Assembly: GCF_004145405.1 (NCBI RefSeq)
Contig: NZ_SELQ01000001.1
Coordinates: 124,001 to 188,000, forward strand
DNA length: 64,000 nt
Reading direction: 5' to 3'
From: Salipiger sp. IMCC34102
Lineage (GTDB): Bacteria > Pseudomonadota > Alphaproteobacteria > Rhodobacterales > Rhodobacteraceae
Below, piece after piece: positions 1 through 9,002 of this stretch. The notes beneath the pieces are model-generated. The model was not told the origin of the DNA. It made no database searches and saw nothing but the letters and a program-made list of their open reading frames with translations. Made by a program: the position numbers and the translations under genes. How positions within the stretch are numbered: position 1 is the stretch's first letter; each line of letters starts with the position of its first letter.

Positions 1-1423
1 CCTGCAACTTGGTGAGCGATGCGATGCGGGCCACCTCTTCGACCAGATCGGCAGAGCCTTGCACGTCGGGCCGCCAGCTTGGCACGTGGGCTTGGTCGCC
101 TTCCATCCGGAAGCCGAGATCGGTGAGCGTCTGGCGCTGGGTGTCCGCCGCGATCTCCATCCCGACGAGGCTGACGACACGATCGGTGTCCAGCGTGTAG
201 CTGCGCGCCGTGTCGGGAACCTCCCCCGCCACCACCATGTCGGAGGCGCTCCCGCCCGCGACATCCGTAATCATCGCGCAGGCGTGGTCCAGCCCTTCGG
301 GCGTGAGCGCAGGGTCGACGCCCCGCTCGAACCGGTAGCGCGCGTCCGAGTTGATCTTGAGCGCGCGTCCCGCGTAGGCGATCTGCACCGGATCCCAGTA
401 GGCGCTTTCGACGAAGACACGGGTGGTCGTCTCGGTACAGCCGGTGGCCGCGCCGCCCATGATGCCGGCGATGCTGACCGGCCCGTTGTCGTCAGAGATT
501 ACGATCTGCCCTTCGCGCAAGGTGTAGGTCTTGTCGTCGAGAGCCACGATCTCTTCGCCGCCCGCGGCCCGGTGAACCCGCAGATCGCCCGCCACCTTGT
601 CCGCGTCGAAGACATGCAGGGGGCGGTTCAGATCGTAGGTGAAGAAATTCGTAACATCGACCAGGAACGAGATCGGGCGCAGGCCCACGGATTTCAGCCG
701 CTGCTGCAGCCATTCGGGGCTGAGGCCGTTGGTCACGCCTTCGATCAGGCGTCCGCAGAAGACGGGGCAGCCGTCGCGCGTGTCCTCGTCGATGCGCACT
801 GTCATGGCGGGCGCACCGGTGCCGGCGACCTCTGGCGTCGCAAGGGGCTTGAGCGTTCCGATCCCGCGGGCGGCCAGGTCGCGGGCCACGCCGCGGACGC
901 CCAGCGCGTCGGGGCGGTTGGGGGTGATCGCGATCTCGATCACCGGGTCGATGCGAGACGGTTCGTGTTCGGCGAGCCAGTCCGCGAAGCTTTGCCCGAC
1001 CTCGCCCGAGGGCAGCTCGATGATCCCGTCGTGTTCCTCGGACAGCTCCAACTCACGCTCGGAGGCCATCATGCCGAAGCTTTCGATGCCGCGGATCTTG
1101 CCCACGCCGATGGTGGTGTCGATGCCGGGGACGTAGACGCCCGGATGGGCGACGACCACGGTGATCCCCTCCCGCGCGTTGGGCGCGCCGCAGATGATCT
1201 GCTGCAGACCATCCTTCGTGCGCACCTGGCAGACCCGCAGCTTGTCGGCGTCGGGATGCTTTTCGGCACTTTCGACGTGGCCGATGGTGAAGGGGCGAAG
1301 CGCCTCGGCGGGGTTCTCGATGCCTTCGACCTCGAGCCCGAGATCGGTCAGCGTCTCGGCGATCATGTCGACCGAGGCGTCGGTGTCGAGGTGCGTCTTC
1401 AGCCAGGACAGAGAGAATTTCAC
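1..1423 (-). CDS. pheT: Phenylalanyl-tRNA synthetase beta subunit (5' part, truncated by window edge)
   Basis: Beta chain of the cytoplasmic alpha2beta2 phenylalanyl-tRNA synthetase, which charges tRNA-Phe. Only the first 474 codons lie in the window; the family runs to about 800. Reading begins KFSLSWLKTHL, the usual bacterial PheT N-terminus, from a GTG codon preceded by AAGGGA. The tRNA-binding (EMAP-like) domain at about residues 40-150 shows HPDADKLRVCQV and IICGAPN. The B3/B4 region follows (ITPNRPDALGVRG near 180 and DVTNFFTYDLNRPLH near 265), and the start of B5 has YRFERGVDP. No frameshift is seen. pheS would normally be encoded upstream but is not next to it here; two small lipoprotein genes are. 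Identity is certain; the GTG start is very likely. Confidence 0.96.
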   Translation of the reverse strand, partial: MKFSLSWLKTHLDTDASVDMIAETLTDLGLEVEGIENPAEALRPFTIGHVESAEKHPDADKLRVCQVRTKDGLQQIICGAPNAREGITVVVAHPGVYVPGIDTTIGVGKIRGIESFGMMASERELELSEEHDGIIELPSGEVGQSFADWLAEHEPSRIDPVIEIAITPNRPDALGVRGVARDLAARGIGTLKPLATPEVAGTGAPAMTVRIDEDTRDGCPVFCGRLIEGVTNGLSPEWLQQRLKSVGLRPISFLVDVTNFFTYDLNRPLHVFDADKVAGDLRVHRAAGGEEIVALDDKTYTLREGQIVISDDNGPVSIAGIMGGAATGCTETTTRVFVESAYWDPVQIAYAGRALKINSDARYRFERGVDPALTPEGLDHACAMITDVAGGSASDMVVAGEVPDTARSYTLDTDRVVSLVGMEIAADTQRQTLTDLGFRMEGDQAHVPSWRPDVQGSADLVEEVARIASLTKLQ

Positions 1424-1679
1424 GGGCCGCGTCCCTTGGGTTCGTTCAAGCTGTCGCTGTCCTAGCGCAAAGCCGCGCGGGGCGAAAGCGGGGTTTAGGT
1501 CGCTGACCATTGGCTACGAGCCGGATGCCACGGACCCCTACGGATGCCGATCGTCTACTCCATCGCGGGCCTTTTGCCTTTTGCAATGATGATCCTGCCG
1601 ACGCTGTTCCGGGTAGTGCGGCTGACGGGGAAATTGGGCAGGAACCCTGATCTTGTCGGCCTCGTTCGTGGCGCCGCTT

Positions 1680-1808
1680 CTACCCGCGCACGGGCAGATC
1701 GGTGTATCCCACCGCCTGTATAATGGCGTTGACCGCGGGCTGTGCGCTTTCTGGTGTGAGGACGCCTTGATCGGCATTGACCCTGGTCGTCGCCAAAAGG
1801 CGAAAGGG
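1680..1808 (-). pseudogene. Possible 3' remnant of a small gene
   Basis: An open frame of about 43 codons with no ATG, ending in TAG, whose C-terminal 33 residues (VNADQGVLTPESAQ...AVGYTDLPVRG) have normal composition and GC-rich third positions. The other minus frame from ATG 1896 (begins MTTSSQPDRIAPLASAWDPF) would give about 72 residues if a frameshift near 1795 joined them. The family is not recognised. It could also be chance. Confidence 0.25.
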
Positions 1809-1939
1809 TCAGCGCGCTGCACATGGAGATGCGCTGAAACGGATCCCACGCGCTGGCCAGCGGCGCGATCCGGTCAGGCTGGCTGCTGGTCGTCATGCGG
1901 CTGTTCCAACGCGAAGGCTCAGTGCCGCACGGGGGTATT

Positions 1940-1967
1940 GGGCGGGCAACCGTGCGGGCGCCCGCCC
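1940..1967 (-). terminator. Stem-loop after the small lipoprotein gene
   Basis: Perfect 8-bp stem GGGCGGGC/GCCCGCCC with a 12-base loop, starting nine bases beyond the stop codon of the lipoprotein gene at 1976. No U-tract follows on the minus strand, so it is a weak terminator or an RNA-protecting hairpin. Confidence 0.45.
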
Positions 1968-1975
1968 GGCACGTC

Positions 1976-2110
1976 TTACAGCTTGTTCATGCTGGGCTCG
2001 GCCATCACCATCGTGGGCTGCTGGGTCGCCATCGGCGCCATCGGTTCGGGTTGGCTGCTGCAGGCCGCGAGAGCGGAAAGGGCAGCCAGGGTCAGTACGA
2101 TCTTTTTCAT
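1976..2110 (-). CDS. Small lipoprotein (44 aa)
   Basis: A 44-residue product with a complete lipoprotein signal: MKKIVLTL, hydrophobic core, lipobox LAAC with Cys17, then a short tail rich in Met, Pro and Gln (SSQPEPMAPMATQQP). It should be acylated and anchored in a membrane facing the periplasm after processing by LspA, which is encoded at 15289. AAAAGGACC lies just upstream of the ATG. It lies 25 bases after a second small lipoprotein gene of the same style, so the two are probably co-transcribed. No function is known to me; products this small resemble entericidin-like or other minimal lipoproteins, but no specific family is claimed. Confidence 0.7.
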   Translation of the reverse strand: MKKIVLTLAALSALAACSSQPEPMAPMATQQPTMVMAEPSMNKL

Positions 2111-2135
2111 GTCAGGTCCTTTTGGGCGGGTGCCG

Positions 2136-2282
2136 TCAGTTGACGACGGTGTTGCCCAGAGTTGCGGTTTCAGCGGAAGCGCCGCTGGGCGTCATCGTGG
2201 CGTTCGCGTTGCCGTTCATCGCCATGCCGCCATCGCAGGCAACGAGCGTCAGAAAAGCAAGGGCTGTCAGGATCGGTTTCAT
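2136..2282 (-). CDS. Small lipoprotein (48 aa)
   Basis: A 48-residue product starting MKPILTALAFLTLVAC, i.e. signal sequence plus lipobox LVAC (Cys16), then a Gly/Met/Asn/Ala/Thr-rich tail (DGGMAMNGNANATMTP). A longer in-frame reading starting at 2369 is unlikely: the ATG at 2282 has an excellent Shine-Dalgarno (CCGGAGGACC), and the upstream part overlaps the pnp terminator. First gene of a pair with the lipoprotein gene at 1976. The predicted product is a processed lipopeptide of about 33 residues. Function unknown. Confidence 0.7.
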   Translation of the reverse strand: MKPILTALAFLTLVACDGGMAMNGNANATMTPSGASAETATLGNTVVN

Positions 2283-2345
2283 CTTGGTCCTCCGGTTGTG
2301 TGGCATTGAGGTATCGCGCAAAGGGCGTTCGTCACGCGTTTGCAC

Positions 2346-2380
2346 GCAAAAAGGCCCCGGTGTCTCCACCGGGGCCTTCG
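2346..2380 (-). terminator. Rho-independent terminator of pnp
   Basis: On the minus strand a 12-bp stem (AAGGCCCCGGTG paired with CACCGGGGCCTT, loop of four) runs into TTTTTGCG. It begins 22 bases after the pnp stop codon and separates pnp from the small lipoprotein genes. Confidence 0.92.
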
Positions 2381-2402
2381 TGTCGTGTCGGAAAGGTCGC
2401 GC

Positions 2403-4532
2403 TTATTCGGCGTCTTCCTTCTCGATCTCCTTGCCGGTCTCCTGGTCGACCATCTTCATGGCCAGGCGCACCTTGCCGCGATCGTCGAAGCCCAACAGCT
2501 TGACCCAGACCTCCTGTCCTTCTTTCAGGACGTCGGAGGGGTGGTTCAAACGGCGGTTCTCGATCTGGGAGACGTGGACCAGACCGTCGCGCTTGCCGAA
2601 GAAGTTCACGAAGGCGCCGAAGTCGACCAGTTTGACGACCGTCCCCTTGTAGACCTTGCCCTCTTCGGGTTCGGCCACGATCGAGTGGATCATGTCGTAG
2701 GCCTTCTTGATGGCCTCCTGATCGTTCGAGGCCAGCTTGATCACGCCGTCGTCGTTGATGTCGACCTTGGCACCCGAGACCTCGACGATCTCGCGGATGA
2801 CCTTGCCGCCCGAGCCGATCACTTCACGGATCTTGTCGGTGGGGATCTGCATGGTTTCGATCTTCGGCGCGTGAACGCTGAATTCGGCGGCCCCGGTCAG
2901 GGCCTTGCCCATTTCGCCCAGGATGTGAAGACGGCCCTGCTTGGCCTGCTCCAGCGCGTTCTTCATGATCTCGGGCGTGATGCCGGCGATCTTGATGTCC
3001 ATCTGCAGGGACGTGATCCCGTTCTCGGTACCAGCGACCTTGAAGTCCATGTCGCCCAGGTGATCCTCGTCGCCCAGGATGTCGGACAGGATGGCGTAGT
3101 CGCCGTCGTCTTCCATCACGAGGCCCATCGCCACACCGGCCACCGCGGATTTCAGCGGAACGCCTGCGTCCATCATCGACAGCGACCCACCGCACACCGA
3201 AGCCATCGACGACGAGCCGTTGGATTCGGTGATCTCGGACACGATGCGGATCGTGTAGGGGAAGTCGGTCGGCGCGGGCAGGACAGCCTGCAGCGCACGC
3301 CAAGCCAGTTTGCCGTGACCGATCTCACGACGGCCCGGAGGGCCAACGCGGCCCGCTTCACCGACCGAATAAGGCGGGAAGTTGTAGTGCAGCATGAAGT
3401 TCGACTTGTACATGCCGGTCAGCGCGTCGATCATCTGCTCGTCGTCGCCGGTGCCCAGCGTCGTGACCACGAGGCCCTGCGTCTCGCCCCGCGTGAACAG
3501 CGCGGACCCGTGGGTCCGGGGCAGGATGCCGACCTCGGAGACGATGTCGCGGATCTCGTCGAGCTTGCGACCGTCGATGCGGCGGCCGTTCTTGACCACG
3601 TCCCCGCGCAGCACGGTCGATTCCAGCTTCTTCAGCGCGGGGCCAAGGTTCGGATCTTCCTGCTGATCTTCGCTCAGCCCGTCGATGATCGACTGCTTGG
3701 CGGCGGCCACGGCCGAGGTCCGCTCCTGCTTGTCGGTGATCGCGTAGGCGTCGCGCATGGCGCTCTCGCCCGCGGATTTCACGGCAGCGTAAAGGTCGTC
3801 GTAGTTCGGCGGCGTGAAGTCGAAGGGCTCTTTCGCGCACTCTTCGGCAAGGTCGATGATCAAGTCGATCACCGGCTGGATCTGCTCGTGCGCGAAGGTC
3901 ACGGCGCCCAGCATCTCGTCCTCGGTCAGCTCGTAGGCCTCGGATTCGACCATCATCACGGCGTCCTTGGTGCCCGCGACGACGAGGTCGAGCCGCTGCT
4001 CGGGATTCATGCGCAGGTTGTGCATGTCGTCGATTTCGGGGTTCAGGACGTAGTCACCGTCGACGAAGCCCACGCGGCAACCCGCGATCGGCCCCATGAA
4101 GGGCGCACCGGAGATCGTCAGCGCGGCAGAAGCCGCGATCATCGCGACCATGTCGGGGTCGTTGACCATGTCGTGGCTCAGGACGGTGCACATCACAAGC
4201 ACTTCGTTCTTGAAGCCGGGCACGAAGAGCGGTCGGATCGGACGGTCGATCAGGCGCGCGGTCAGCGTCTCCTTCTCGGTCGGACGGGCCTCGCGCTTGA
4301 AGAAACCGCCGGGGACCTTGCCCGCGGCGTAGTATTTTTCCTGGTAGTGCACGGTCAGCGGGAAAAAGTCTTGGCCGGGCTTGGGCTTCTTGGCGAAGGT
4401 CACGTTGGCCATGACGGAGGTCTCGCCCAGCGTGGCGATCACCGATCCGTCGGCCTGGCGGGCGACCTTGCCGGTTTCCAGCGTGAGCGTCTCTTCGCCC
4501 CACTGCATGGATTTCTTGAATTCTTTGAACAT
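2403..4532 (-). CDS. pnp: Polyribonucleotide nucleotidyltransferase (PNPase)
   Basis: 709-residue 3'-to-5' phosphorolytic exoribonuclease; in the cytoplasm it degrades mRNA and can add tails. Two RNase PH domains are visible: the first starts [21 protein letters not shown], the second has [15 protein letters not shown] and the catalytic region RREIGHG and [24 protein letters not shown] domain follows ([17 protein letters not shown]), then an S1 domain ([15 protein letters not shown]...[12 protein letters not shown]). Length is normal. An in-frame ATG at 4619 exists, but the family N-terminus MFKEF fixes the start at 4532. rpsO lies upstream as in most proteobacteria, but csbD is inserted between them. 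A strong terminator ends the gene. Confidence 0.98.
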   Translation of the reverse strand: MFKEFKKSMQWGEETLTLETGKVARQADGSVIATLGETSVMANVTFAKKPKPGQDFFPLTVHYQEKYYAAGKVPGGFFKREARPTEKETLTARLIDRPIRPLFVPGFKNEVLVMCTVLSHDMVNDPDMVAMIAASAALTISGAPFMGPIAGCRVGFVDGDYVLNPEIDDMHNLRMNPEQRLDLVVAGTKDAVMMVESEAYELTEDEMLGAVTFAHEQIQPVIDLIIDLAEECAKEPFDFTPPNYDDLYAAVKSAGESAMRDAYAITDKQERTSAVAAAKQSIIDGLSEDQQEDPNLGPALKKLESTVLRGDVVKNGRRIDGRKLDEIRDIVSEVGILPRTHGSALFTRGETQGLVVTTLGTGDDEQMIDALTGMYKSNFMLHYNFPPYSVGEAGRVGPPGRREIGHGKLAWRALQAVLPAPTDFPYTIRIVSEITESNGSSSMASVCGGSLSMMDAGVPLKSAVAGVAMGLVMEDDGDYAILSDILGDEDHLGDMDFKVAGTENGITSLQMDIKIAGITPEIMKNALEQAKQGRLHILGEMGKALTGAAEFSVHAPKIETMQIPTDKIREVIGSGGKVIREIVEVSGAKVDINDDGVIKLASNDQEAIKKAYDMIHSIVAEPEEGKVYKGTVVKLVDFGAFVNFFGKRDGLVHVSQIENRRLNHPSDVLKEGQEVWVKLLGFDDRGKVRLAMKMVDQETGKEIEKEDAE

Positions 4533-4930
4533 CTTACGTCTTTCATATGGGCCAGTCTCGGCGGTCCGAGTGCCCGTTGATTGGCGGCCCCATTGCCGCC
4601 GACCCCTTGTCCTTTGCACAGCGCCGGGGTCGTCACGCTACGTCTCAGATGATGCGGCCTTATCCGAAAATACGGGCTTTGGAAAGGGTCGCACGCCTGG
4701 GGCGGATCGGCGCATCCGCCGTGCAGGGCACGGCTCCGAAGCCGCCTCGACCAGTCGCCGTCGCGGGCTTGCCGCTGTGACGTCAGGTGGACCCCATTGG
4801 GGTGTCTATGCCACGCAGGCTGCCGCCAATCGAGACGAGAGTCAGGCTCCGCAAACGGGCATGAGACTGAAACGGAAAAGGCCCGCCGGACGAGCCGGCG
4901 GGCCTTTTGAATTGAGCGAGATCTGGTCGA
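4533..4930. promoter_or_regulatory. pnp leader and csbD-pnp intergenic region
   Basis: About 400 bases with no supported gene. It contains the csbD terminator (4876-4908), a palindrome ACCCCAATGGGGT (4791-4803), and a GGCGGC/GCCGCC hairpin (4583-4600) about 50 bases before the pnp start. In other bacteria pnp is autoregulated through cleavage of a leader hairpin; the 4583 hairpin could play that part, which is inference. pnp must have its own promoter here, since the csbD terminator cuts it off from rpsO. Confidence 0.5.
4876..4908 (-). terminator. Terminator of csbD
   Basis: Long stem AAAAGGCCCGCCGG / CCGGCGGGCCTTTT around a four-to-five base loop, 22 bases beyond the csbD stop. The A-tract on one side and T-tract on the other make it able to act in both directions. 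Confidence 0.9.
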
Positions 4931-5113
4931 TCAGATGTCGTTGCCCATCTTGCCCTTGACAGATCCCGCCACGTCCTGGGCGTCGCCCTTCGCTTGTTGG
5001 GCCTGGCCCTCTGCTTCGAGGTCGGGATCGTTGTTGTTCTTGCCGACGGCTTCCTTGACGGATCCTGCGGCCTTGTTGCCGGCAGCCTTGGCTTTGTCAG
5101 TCATTTCACCCAT
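4931..5113 (-). CDS. CsbD family stress protein
   Basis: 60-residue hydrophilic protein (MGEMTDKAKAAGNKAAGSVK...AVGKNNNDPDLEAEGQAQQAKGDAQ...VKGKMG) with the Lys/Ala/Gly/Glu pattern of the CsbD family, small cytoplasmic proteins induced in general stress whose molecular job is unknown. The ATG at 5113 has AAGGAG upstream and matches the usual family length; a longer reading from 5179 lacks these. It sits between rpsO and pnp, where most relatives have nothing. A GGAAC-N16-AGTT element at 5178-5202 suggests control by an ECF general-stress sigma factor, separate from the ribosomal genes. Confidence 0.88.
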   Translation of the reverse strand: MGEMTDKAKAAGNKAAGSVKEAVGKNNNDPDLEAEGQAQQAKGDAQDVAGSVKGKMGNDI

Positions 5114-5177
5114 GGAGAACACTCCTTCGCTGTGTACCGCGGTTCCGGAAATCGGAAACCTGCGCGTCTGGATGAAC

Positions 5178-5202
5178 AACTTGCGGACAGTGGGAATGTT
5201 CC
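5178..5202 (-). promoter_or_regulatory. Candidate ECF (EcfG-like) promoter of csbD
   Basis: On the minus strand: GGAAC at 5202-5198, 16 bases, then AGTT at 5181-5178, about 65 bases before the csbD start. Compare GGAAC-N16/17-CGTT, the established alphaproteobacterial general-stress promoter. Three of four -10 bases match. Confidence 0.5.
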
Positions 5203-5217
5203 GTCAGCCGAACGCGA

Positions 5218-5245
5218 AACGCCCGCCGGAGGACCGACGGGCGTT
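5218..5245 (-). terminator. Terminator of rpsO
   Basis: Stem AACGCCCG.CGG / CCG.CGGGCGTT with a four-base loop, followed by TTT on the minus strand, about 25 bases beyond the rpsO stop codon. Confidence 0.85.
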
Positions 5246-5269
5246 CACGAATTCGTAAGGCGGGCTGAC

Positions 5270-5539
5270 TTAACGACGGATGCCCAGGCGCTTGATGAGG
5301 TCCTGGTAGCGGGCCTCTTCCTTGCCCTTGAGGTAGTCCAGCAGCTTGCGCCGCTGCGCGACCATCATCAAAAGGCCACGGCGACCGTGGTTGTCCTTCT
5401 TGTGGGTCTTGAAATGCTCGGTCAGGGTGCTGATTCGGCTGGTCAGGATCGCGACCTGGACCTCGGGCGAACCGGTGTCGCCTTCCTTGGTCGCGTATTC
5501 CTTCATGAGGCGGGCTTTTTCGTCTGGCGTGATCGACAT
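5270..5539 (-). CDS. rpsO: 30S ribosomal protein S15
   Basis: 89-residue S15, the standard length. It binds 16S rRNA helices early in assembly of the 30S platform. Family features are clear: [64 protein letters not shown], and the C-terminal [23 protein letters not shown] precedes the ATG. It has its own terminator. Normally it follows truB directly; here the RTX gene and DUF1643 stand between. Confidence 0.98.
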   Translation of the reverse strand: MSITPDEKARLMKEYATKEGDTGSPEVQVAILTSRISTLTEHFKTHKKDNHGRRGLLMMVAQRRKLLDYLKGKEEARYQDLIKRLGIRR

Positions 5540-5662
5540 CGGGGTCTCCTGTGAAAAAGGGTGAATGGCGCGATCCGGGATGTCGTCCAGAAAGGCCCGT
5601 GGAGGTAGAGAGCGCCCCCATAGCGGTGCGGCAGCAAAAAGGAAAGCCCCCCGGTGGCTGCG

Positions 5663-6667
5663 TCAGCCGGCGTGCAACTCGATCCGACCCACGTCCAACT
5701 CGGTCAGGCCGCGAAAGAACGCCAACCGTTCGTTGTCGGCGTAGAGTGTGACCCCCTCCGCACAGGTCTGCGTGGAAAGGGCCGGCGGCGTGTCGCCGGT
5801 GTAGGACAGCTGGATCCGGTCCTGCGGCTCCAGGTCGTCGATGGTGCCGTCGAAATCCCGCTCGATGTCGAAGAGGTCCGCCCCACCCCCGCCGTTGAGG
5901 TTATCCCCCGCGCCGCCGATCAACACGTCGTCACCCGCGCCGCCGTTGAGGTAGTCGAACCCTGCATCGGCGTCGCGGCCATGAAGCACGTCGTCGCCCC
6001 AGCCGCCCTGAAGCAGGTCCGCGCCGTCCCCACCAATCAGCAGATCGTCGCCCCAGCCACCTTCGAGCGTATCGGCCCCGCCATCGCCCAGAAGCACATC
6101 GTCGCCGTCCCCCGCGATCAACCGGTCGTCTCCCGTCCCGCCGATCAAGGTGTCGTCCCCCATGTAGCCCTTCAACTCGTCGCCCCCCGACCCGCCCAGA
6201 ACGAGGTTCGGCCTGTCGCGCGGATCGTCGAACGCAGGGCCCGGATCGATGTCGGCGACGCTGTCGTCTCCCCCCGTCGGGGCGTCGGTGTCGGTCTCGT
6301 CGGTCCGTGCCGGTTCACCGGTGTTCGCCGGATCGGGCATCTCGTCAGGGTTTGCGGGACTGTCGATATCGGTCACCGCAGCAGGTCCGCTGGTCGGATC
6401 GTCCGCCGCGTCAGAAGTTGCCCCCGGTTCGGCATTACCCTCAGCATTGGTCTTGATCGACGCTTGATCCCGAACCTCTGTGCGGGTGTCGGTGACCAGA
6501 TCGTAGACCGGCTCGCCCAGCACGCCCTCTTCATCCAGCAATCGGTTCAGCCCGTCCGGCGCTGGATCTCCCTCCGGGGAAGGTTCGACGGTGTCGTCGC
6601 CCTCGTTCGTCTCGATCATCATCAGCCCGCCCATGGCGGCGCCGAACAATCCCAAAAGCGCCAACAT
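5663..6667 (-). CDS. RTX-repeat (hemolysin-type calcium-binding) protein with N-terminal membrane anchor
   Basis: 334 residues in three parts. Residues 1-18 are a hydrophobic helix ([18 protein letters not shown]) without a clear cleavage site. Residues 19-155 are an acidic, Pro/Thr/Asp-rich linker. Residues 158-270 hold about ten GGxGxDxLx nonapeptides (for example [27 protein letters not shown]) that fold into a calcium-binding beta-roll. A short C-terminal domain follows. Typical RTX proteins are exported by type I secretion and lack an N-terminal helix, so a membrane-tethered form is unusual. The protein at 21725 begins the same way. Two TTAA-N7-TTA(A/G) sites lie upstream (6716-6765). 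Exact function unknown. Confidence 0.85.
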   Translation of the reverse strand: MLALLGLFGAAMGGLMMIETNEGDDTVEPSPEGDPAPDGLNRLLDEEGVLGEPVYDLVTDTRTEVRDQASIKTNAEGNAEPGATSDAADDPTSGPAAVTDIDSPANPDEMPDPANTGEPARTDETDTDAPTGGDDSVADIDPGPAFDDPRDRPNLVLGGSGGDELKGYMGDDTLIGGTGDDRLIAGDGDDVLLGDGGADTLEGGWGDDLLIGGDGADLLQGGWGDDVLHGRDADAGFDYLNGGAGDDVLIGGAGDNLNGGGGADLFDIERDFDGTIDDLEPQDRIQLSYTGDTPPALSTQTCAEGVTLYADNERLAFFRGLTELDVGRIELHAG

Positions 6668-6715
6668 CGCCCCAACCTCGTACGTCAGTCGCCCCCGACC
6701 CGGTGTGCGATGGTC

Positions 6716-6765
6716 TTAACACTCCGTTAGGGATGACCGGAGTGAAAAGTTAAAATCAGGTTAAC
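6716..6765 (-). promoter_or_regulatory. Candidate CtrA boxes upstream of the RTX gene
   Basis: TTAA-N7-TTAAC at 6750-6765 is a perfect CtrA-type site; a second, TTAA-N7-TTAG, lies at 6716-6730. They are 50-100 bases before the RTX start codon. A CACTCCG/CGGAGTG inverted repeat (6720-6744) lies between and partly over them. Confidence 0.5.
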
Positions 6766-6820
6766 GCCGCCTCCGAGAGGGAATGATGTCGGCATATTTT
6801 GCCAAGCGCGGGGATCGGCT

Positions 6821-7339
6821 TCACAGCCAGCGCTCCGGCAGCCGGGAATACGCCACGTAGAGTGGATGACGCGGATGGCCGTGCTTGGTCAGGCCAAGCG
6901 CATGAAGCGCCGTCCCCGCGTCCTTCAAAAGTGCTCGCACGCGTTGGTCCCGGTCCAGATGCGCGCCATGCACACCCCAGCCTGCAATGACCAGTCCGGA
7001 CGGCGCGCAGGCCAGGCCCAGCCAATGATCGGCGTCCGGCCCCACCGGATCGGCCGCGGCCTTGAGGTCGCGCGGATAGGTCGCGCGGAAAGCGAAGAGA
7101 TTGGCGATCCGCAGGCCACCATAGCCCCAGGATCGCGCGCGGGCCTCGCAGCGGGCGATGGTCGGATCGTTCGCCGCTTCCGTCGCGGTAGAGGGGTTCA
7201 GCATGACGAAGGTCAATGCAGGCGCGTCGCACCAGTCGCGATACAGGGCATAGCGATAGGTCTCGCAGGCGGAATAGATGGCGGTGGAGCGGGTTCCGTC
7301 CGCTGCGGTGTGATGCCGGGTGATTTCAGTCCGCGGCAT
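6821..7339 (-). CDS. DUF1643 family protein
   Basis: 172-residue soluble protein of the DUF1643 family, recognisable from [30 protein letters not shown] and [12 protein letters not shown], with the C-terminal [14 protein letters not shown] segment typical of the group. The family is widespread in bacteria and phages and its biochemical role is not established. The start codon overlaps the end of truB by 14 bases, so translation is probably coupled to truB and the gene belongs to that operon. Length is normal for the family. Confidence 0.88.
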   Translation of the reverse strand: MPRTEITRHHTAADGTRSTAIYSACETYRYALYRDWCDAPALTFVMLNPSTATEAANDPTIARCEARARSWGYGGLRIANLFAFRATYPRDLKAAADPVGPDADHWLGLACAPSGLVIAGWGVHGAHLDRDQRVRALLKDAGTALHALGLTKHGHPRHPLYVAYSRLPERWL

Positions 7340-8243
7340 GGAGCGCGAAAACGCGGGAGGGATGCAGGTCCGCCCCCATCAGCCGGCCGACGGCCACGGC
7401 GCGTCCGTCGTGGGCGGCCCAGACCTCGGTGCCGTAGTCGATGCCGCTGGCTATGACCGGGGCGGCATTTCCGTTGCGCAAAGGCGTCAGGGAGCTGGCG
7501 GGACAAATCACCTGCGGCAAATCGTGCAGGCCGACCTCCAACGGCTGCAGATGTCCGTCCAGGTCTGGCGTTCGGGCAAGCGCATCGATCCGGTCGAGCG
7601 TCAGGCCCTCCTCGGCGCGGAAGGGCCCCGACCAGGTGCGGCGCAACTCGCGCACGTGGGCGTGGCATCCCAGCGCGGCGCCCAGATCGCGCGCGATCGA
7701 ACGGACGTAGCCGCCCTTGCCGCAGACCAGTTCCAGCGTGACGTGGTCGGCGTCAGGGCGGTCGTCCATCAGCAGGCTTTCCACCCAGAGAGGGCGGGCC
7801 GCGATCTCCATCGTCTCGCCGTTGCGGGCGCGCTTGTAGGCGCGTTCGCCGTCGATCTTCACGGCGGAGAATTGCGGCGGAACCTGTTCGATGTCGCCGA
7901 CGAAGGCGCCCAGTGCCGCCTTGATCTGATCGTCGGTGGGCCGATCGTCCGAGGTCGCGATGACCTCGCCCTCGGCGTCGTCGGTGTTCGTGGCCTGTCC
8001 CAGGCGGATGGTGAACGTGTAGCACTTCAGCGCGTCGGTGATGAAGGGCACCGTCTTCGTTGCCTCACCCAGCGCCACGGCCAGCACGCCGGTCGCATCG
8101 GGGTCGAGCGTGCCCGCATGGCCCGCCTTGTTGGCGTCCAGCACCCAGCGCACCTTGTTCACGACGGAGGTCGAGGTGATCCCCGCGGGCTTGTCCACGA
8201 CCAGCCATCCGCTGATGTTGCGGCCCTTCTTGCGACGTGCCAT
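7326..8243 (-). CDS. truB: tRNA pseudouridine-55 synthase TruB
   Basis: 305-residue enzyme that makes pseudouridine 55 in the T-arm of tRNAs. The catalytic motif [14 protein letters not shown] carries the nucleophile Asp47. Other family signatures are [11 protein letters not shown] at residues 11-21, [19 protein letters not shown], and [17 protein letters not shown]-terminal PUA-like part ends the protein. An ORF for DUF1643 starts inside its 3' end, and a DUF2233 gene lies 51 bases upstream, after rbfA; the rbfA-truB-rpsO order is therefore kept but expanded. Confidence 0.97.
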   Translation of the reverse strand: MARRKKGRNISGWLVVDKPAGITSTSVVNKVRWVLDANKAGHAGTLDPDATGVLAVALGEATKTVPFITDALKCYTFTIRLGQATNTDDAEGEVIATSDDRPTDDQIKAALGAFVGDIEQVPPQFSAVKIDGERAYKRARNGETMEIAARPLWVESLLMDDRPDADHVTLELVCGKGGYVRSIARDLGAALGCHAHVRELRRTWSGPFRAEEGLTLDRIDALARTPDLDGHLQPLEVGLHDLPQVICPASSLTPLRNGNAAPVIASGIDYGTEVWAAHDGRAVAVGRLMGADLHPSRVFALHAAD

Positions 8244-8294
8244 CGGTTGCTCCTGCGATTGGGGCCTGCGGGCTAGCGCGGCCCGCGCGGGGCG

Positions 8295-9002
8295 TCAATC
8301 CGCGACGACACCCACCATCGGTCCCATCGGCAGGCCGAAATCATTGCGGCCCAGCTCGGGCGCGAACATCCGCGACACCCGCCCGTCGAAGTAGAGCGCA
8401 TCGGGCAGCTCGAGGTAGTCACGGAAGAATCGCGCGAAATGATGGAAGTTCACCGGCTCGTCGGCGATGACGAAGACCGCCCGGGCACCATCGGCGCTGG
8501 TGCCCACGCCGTTGCGGATGTTCAGGCTATCGCTGTCCTCGAGGAAGCGGGGGTGCAATTCGCCGTCGATCACCAGCATCGGGCCGGACTGCGAGGCATC
8601 GCGGCAGGCGGGCTGCTCCGCCGCGTAGGCGAGCGTCTCGATCACCCGCGCACTGTCGTCGGCCAGGCAAAGCAGGCCGTTGGGCAGAAGGCCGAAGTTC
8701 CCTGGCCCGTCGGATGTCACCAGCGGCGCGGTCTCTTCCCCGTCCTCGATGTAGAGCCCCACCGCGCGGCGATCATCGTGGTACATGCCGGCGTTCATCG
8801 CGAAAGTCAGCTCATGCGGGATCTGGGCGAACGCCCCCAGGATTTCGCCACTGTCGTCGCGGTGGAACAGGCGCAGATCCTCGCGCGCGGCATCCACCGC
8901 ACAGGCGGTGAAGGCCGCCCCGTCGAAACGCACCGTCTCGCAGGAGACGGCCCATGCGGGCGTGCCGAGCTGCAGCATCATGGCCGCGAGGGCGCCGCGC
9001 AT
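8295..9002 (-). CDS. Secreted phosphodiester glycosidase-like (DUF2233/NAGPA) protein
   Basis: 235 residues. A signal peptide ([20 protein letters not shown]) directs it to the periplasm. The body matches the NAGPA/DUF2233 family: [70 protein letters not shown] and a final [13 protein letters not shown]. Family members hydrolyse phosphodiester-linked sugars or act on cell-wall polymers; the substrate here is unknown. The stop of rbfA and this ATG overlap as TGATG, which indicates translational coupling; a GTG one codon upstream (9005) is an alternative start. It is an odd partner for ribosome maturation genes. Confidence 0.82.
   Translation of the reverse strand: MRGALAAMMLQLGTPAWAVSCETVRFDGAAFTACAVDAAREDLRLFHRDDSGEILGAFAQIPHELTFAMNAGMYHDDRRAVGLYIEDGEETAPLVTSDGPGNFGLLPNGLLCLADDSARVIETLAYAAEQPACRDASQSGPMLVIDGELHPRFLEDSDSLNIRNGVGTSADGARAVFVIADEPVNFHHFARFFRDYLELPDALYFDGRVSRMFAPELGRNDFGLPMGPMVGVVAD

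Larger units (their letters stand above)
1424..1975. other. Gene-poor stretch with possible broken gene remnants
   Basis: These 552 bases upstream of pheT hold no convincing intact gene. On the minus strand an open frame without ATG covers 1680-1808 and reads like protein (VNADQGVLTPESAQ, then NAIIQAVGYTDLPVRG and stop). A second minus frame opens with ATG at 1896 and could join it only through a frameshift near 1790-1800. On the plus strand ATG at 1553 opens a 59-codon frame whose first 25 residues are hydrophobic. Neither has a clear ribosome binding site. The promoter and leader of pheT must also lie here. Confidence 0.5.

Noticed and set aside
1553-1732. Plus-strand 59-codon frame with hydrophobic start (MPIVYSIAGLLPFAMMILPT)
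   Set aside because: No Shine-Dalgarno, loses composition in the second half, and overlaps the minus-strand remnant. Left as a note only.
2340-4580. Plus-strand open frame of 746 codons opposite pnp
   Set aside because: It mirrors pnp in high-GC DNA, is full of His/Asp/Arg/Gly typical of antisense frames, and has no ribosome binding site. pnp itself is unmistakable.
5773-6200. Short tandem repeats as CRISPR or satellite
   Set aside because: These repeats are the codons of GGxGxDxLx nonapeptides in the RTX gene, without spacers or exact repeat units.
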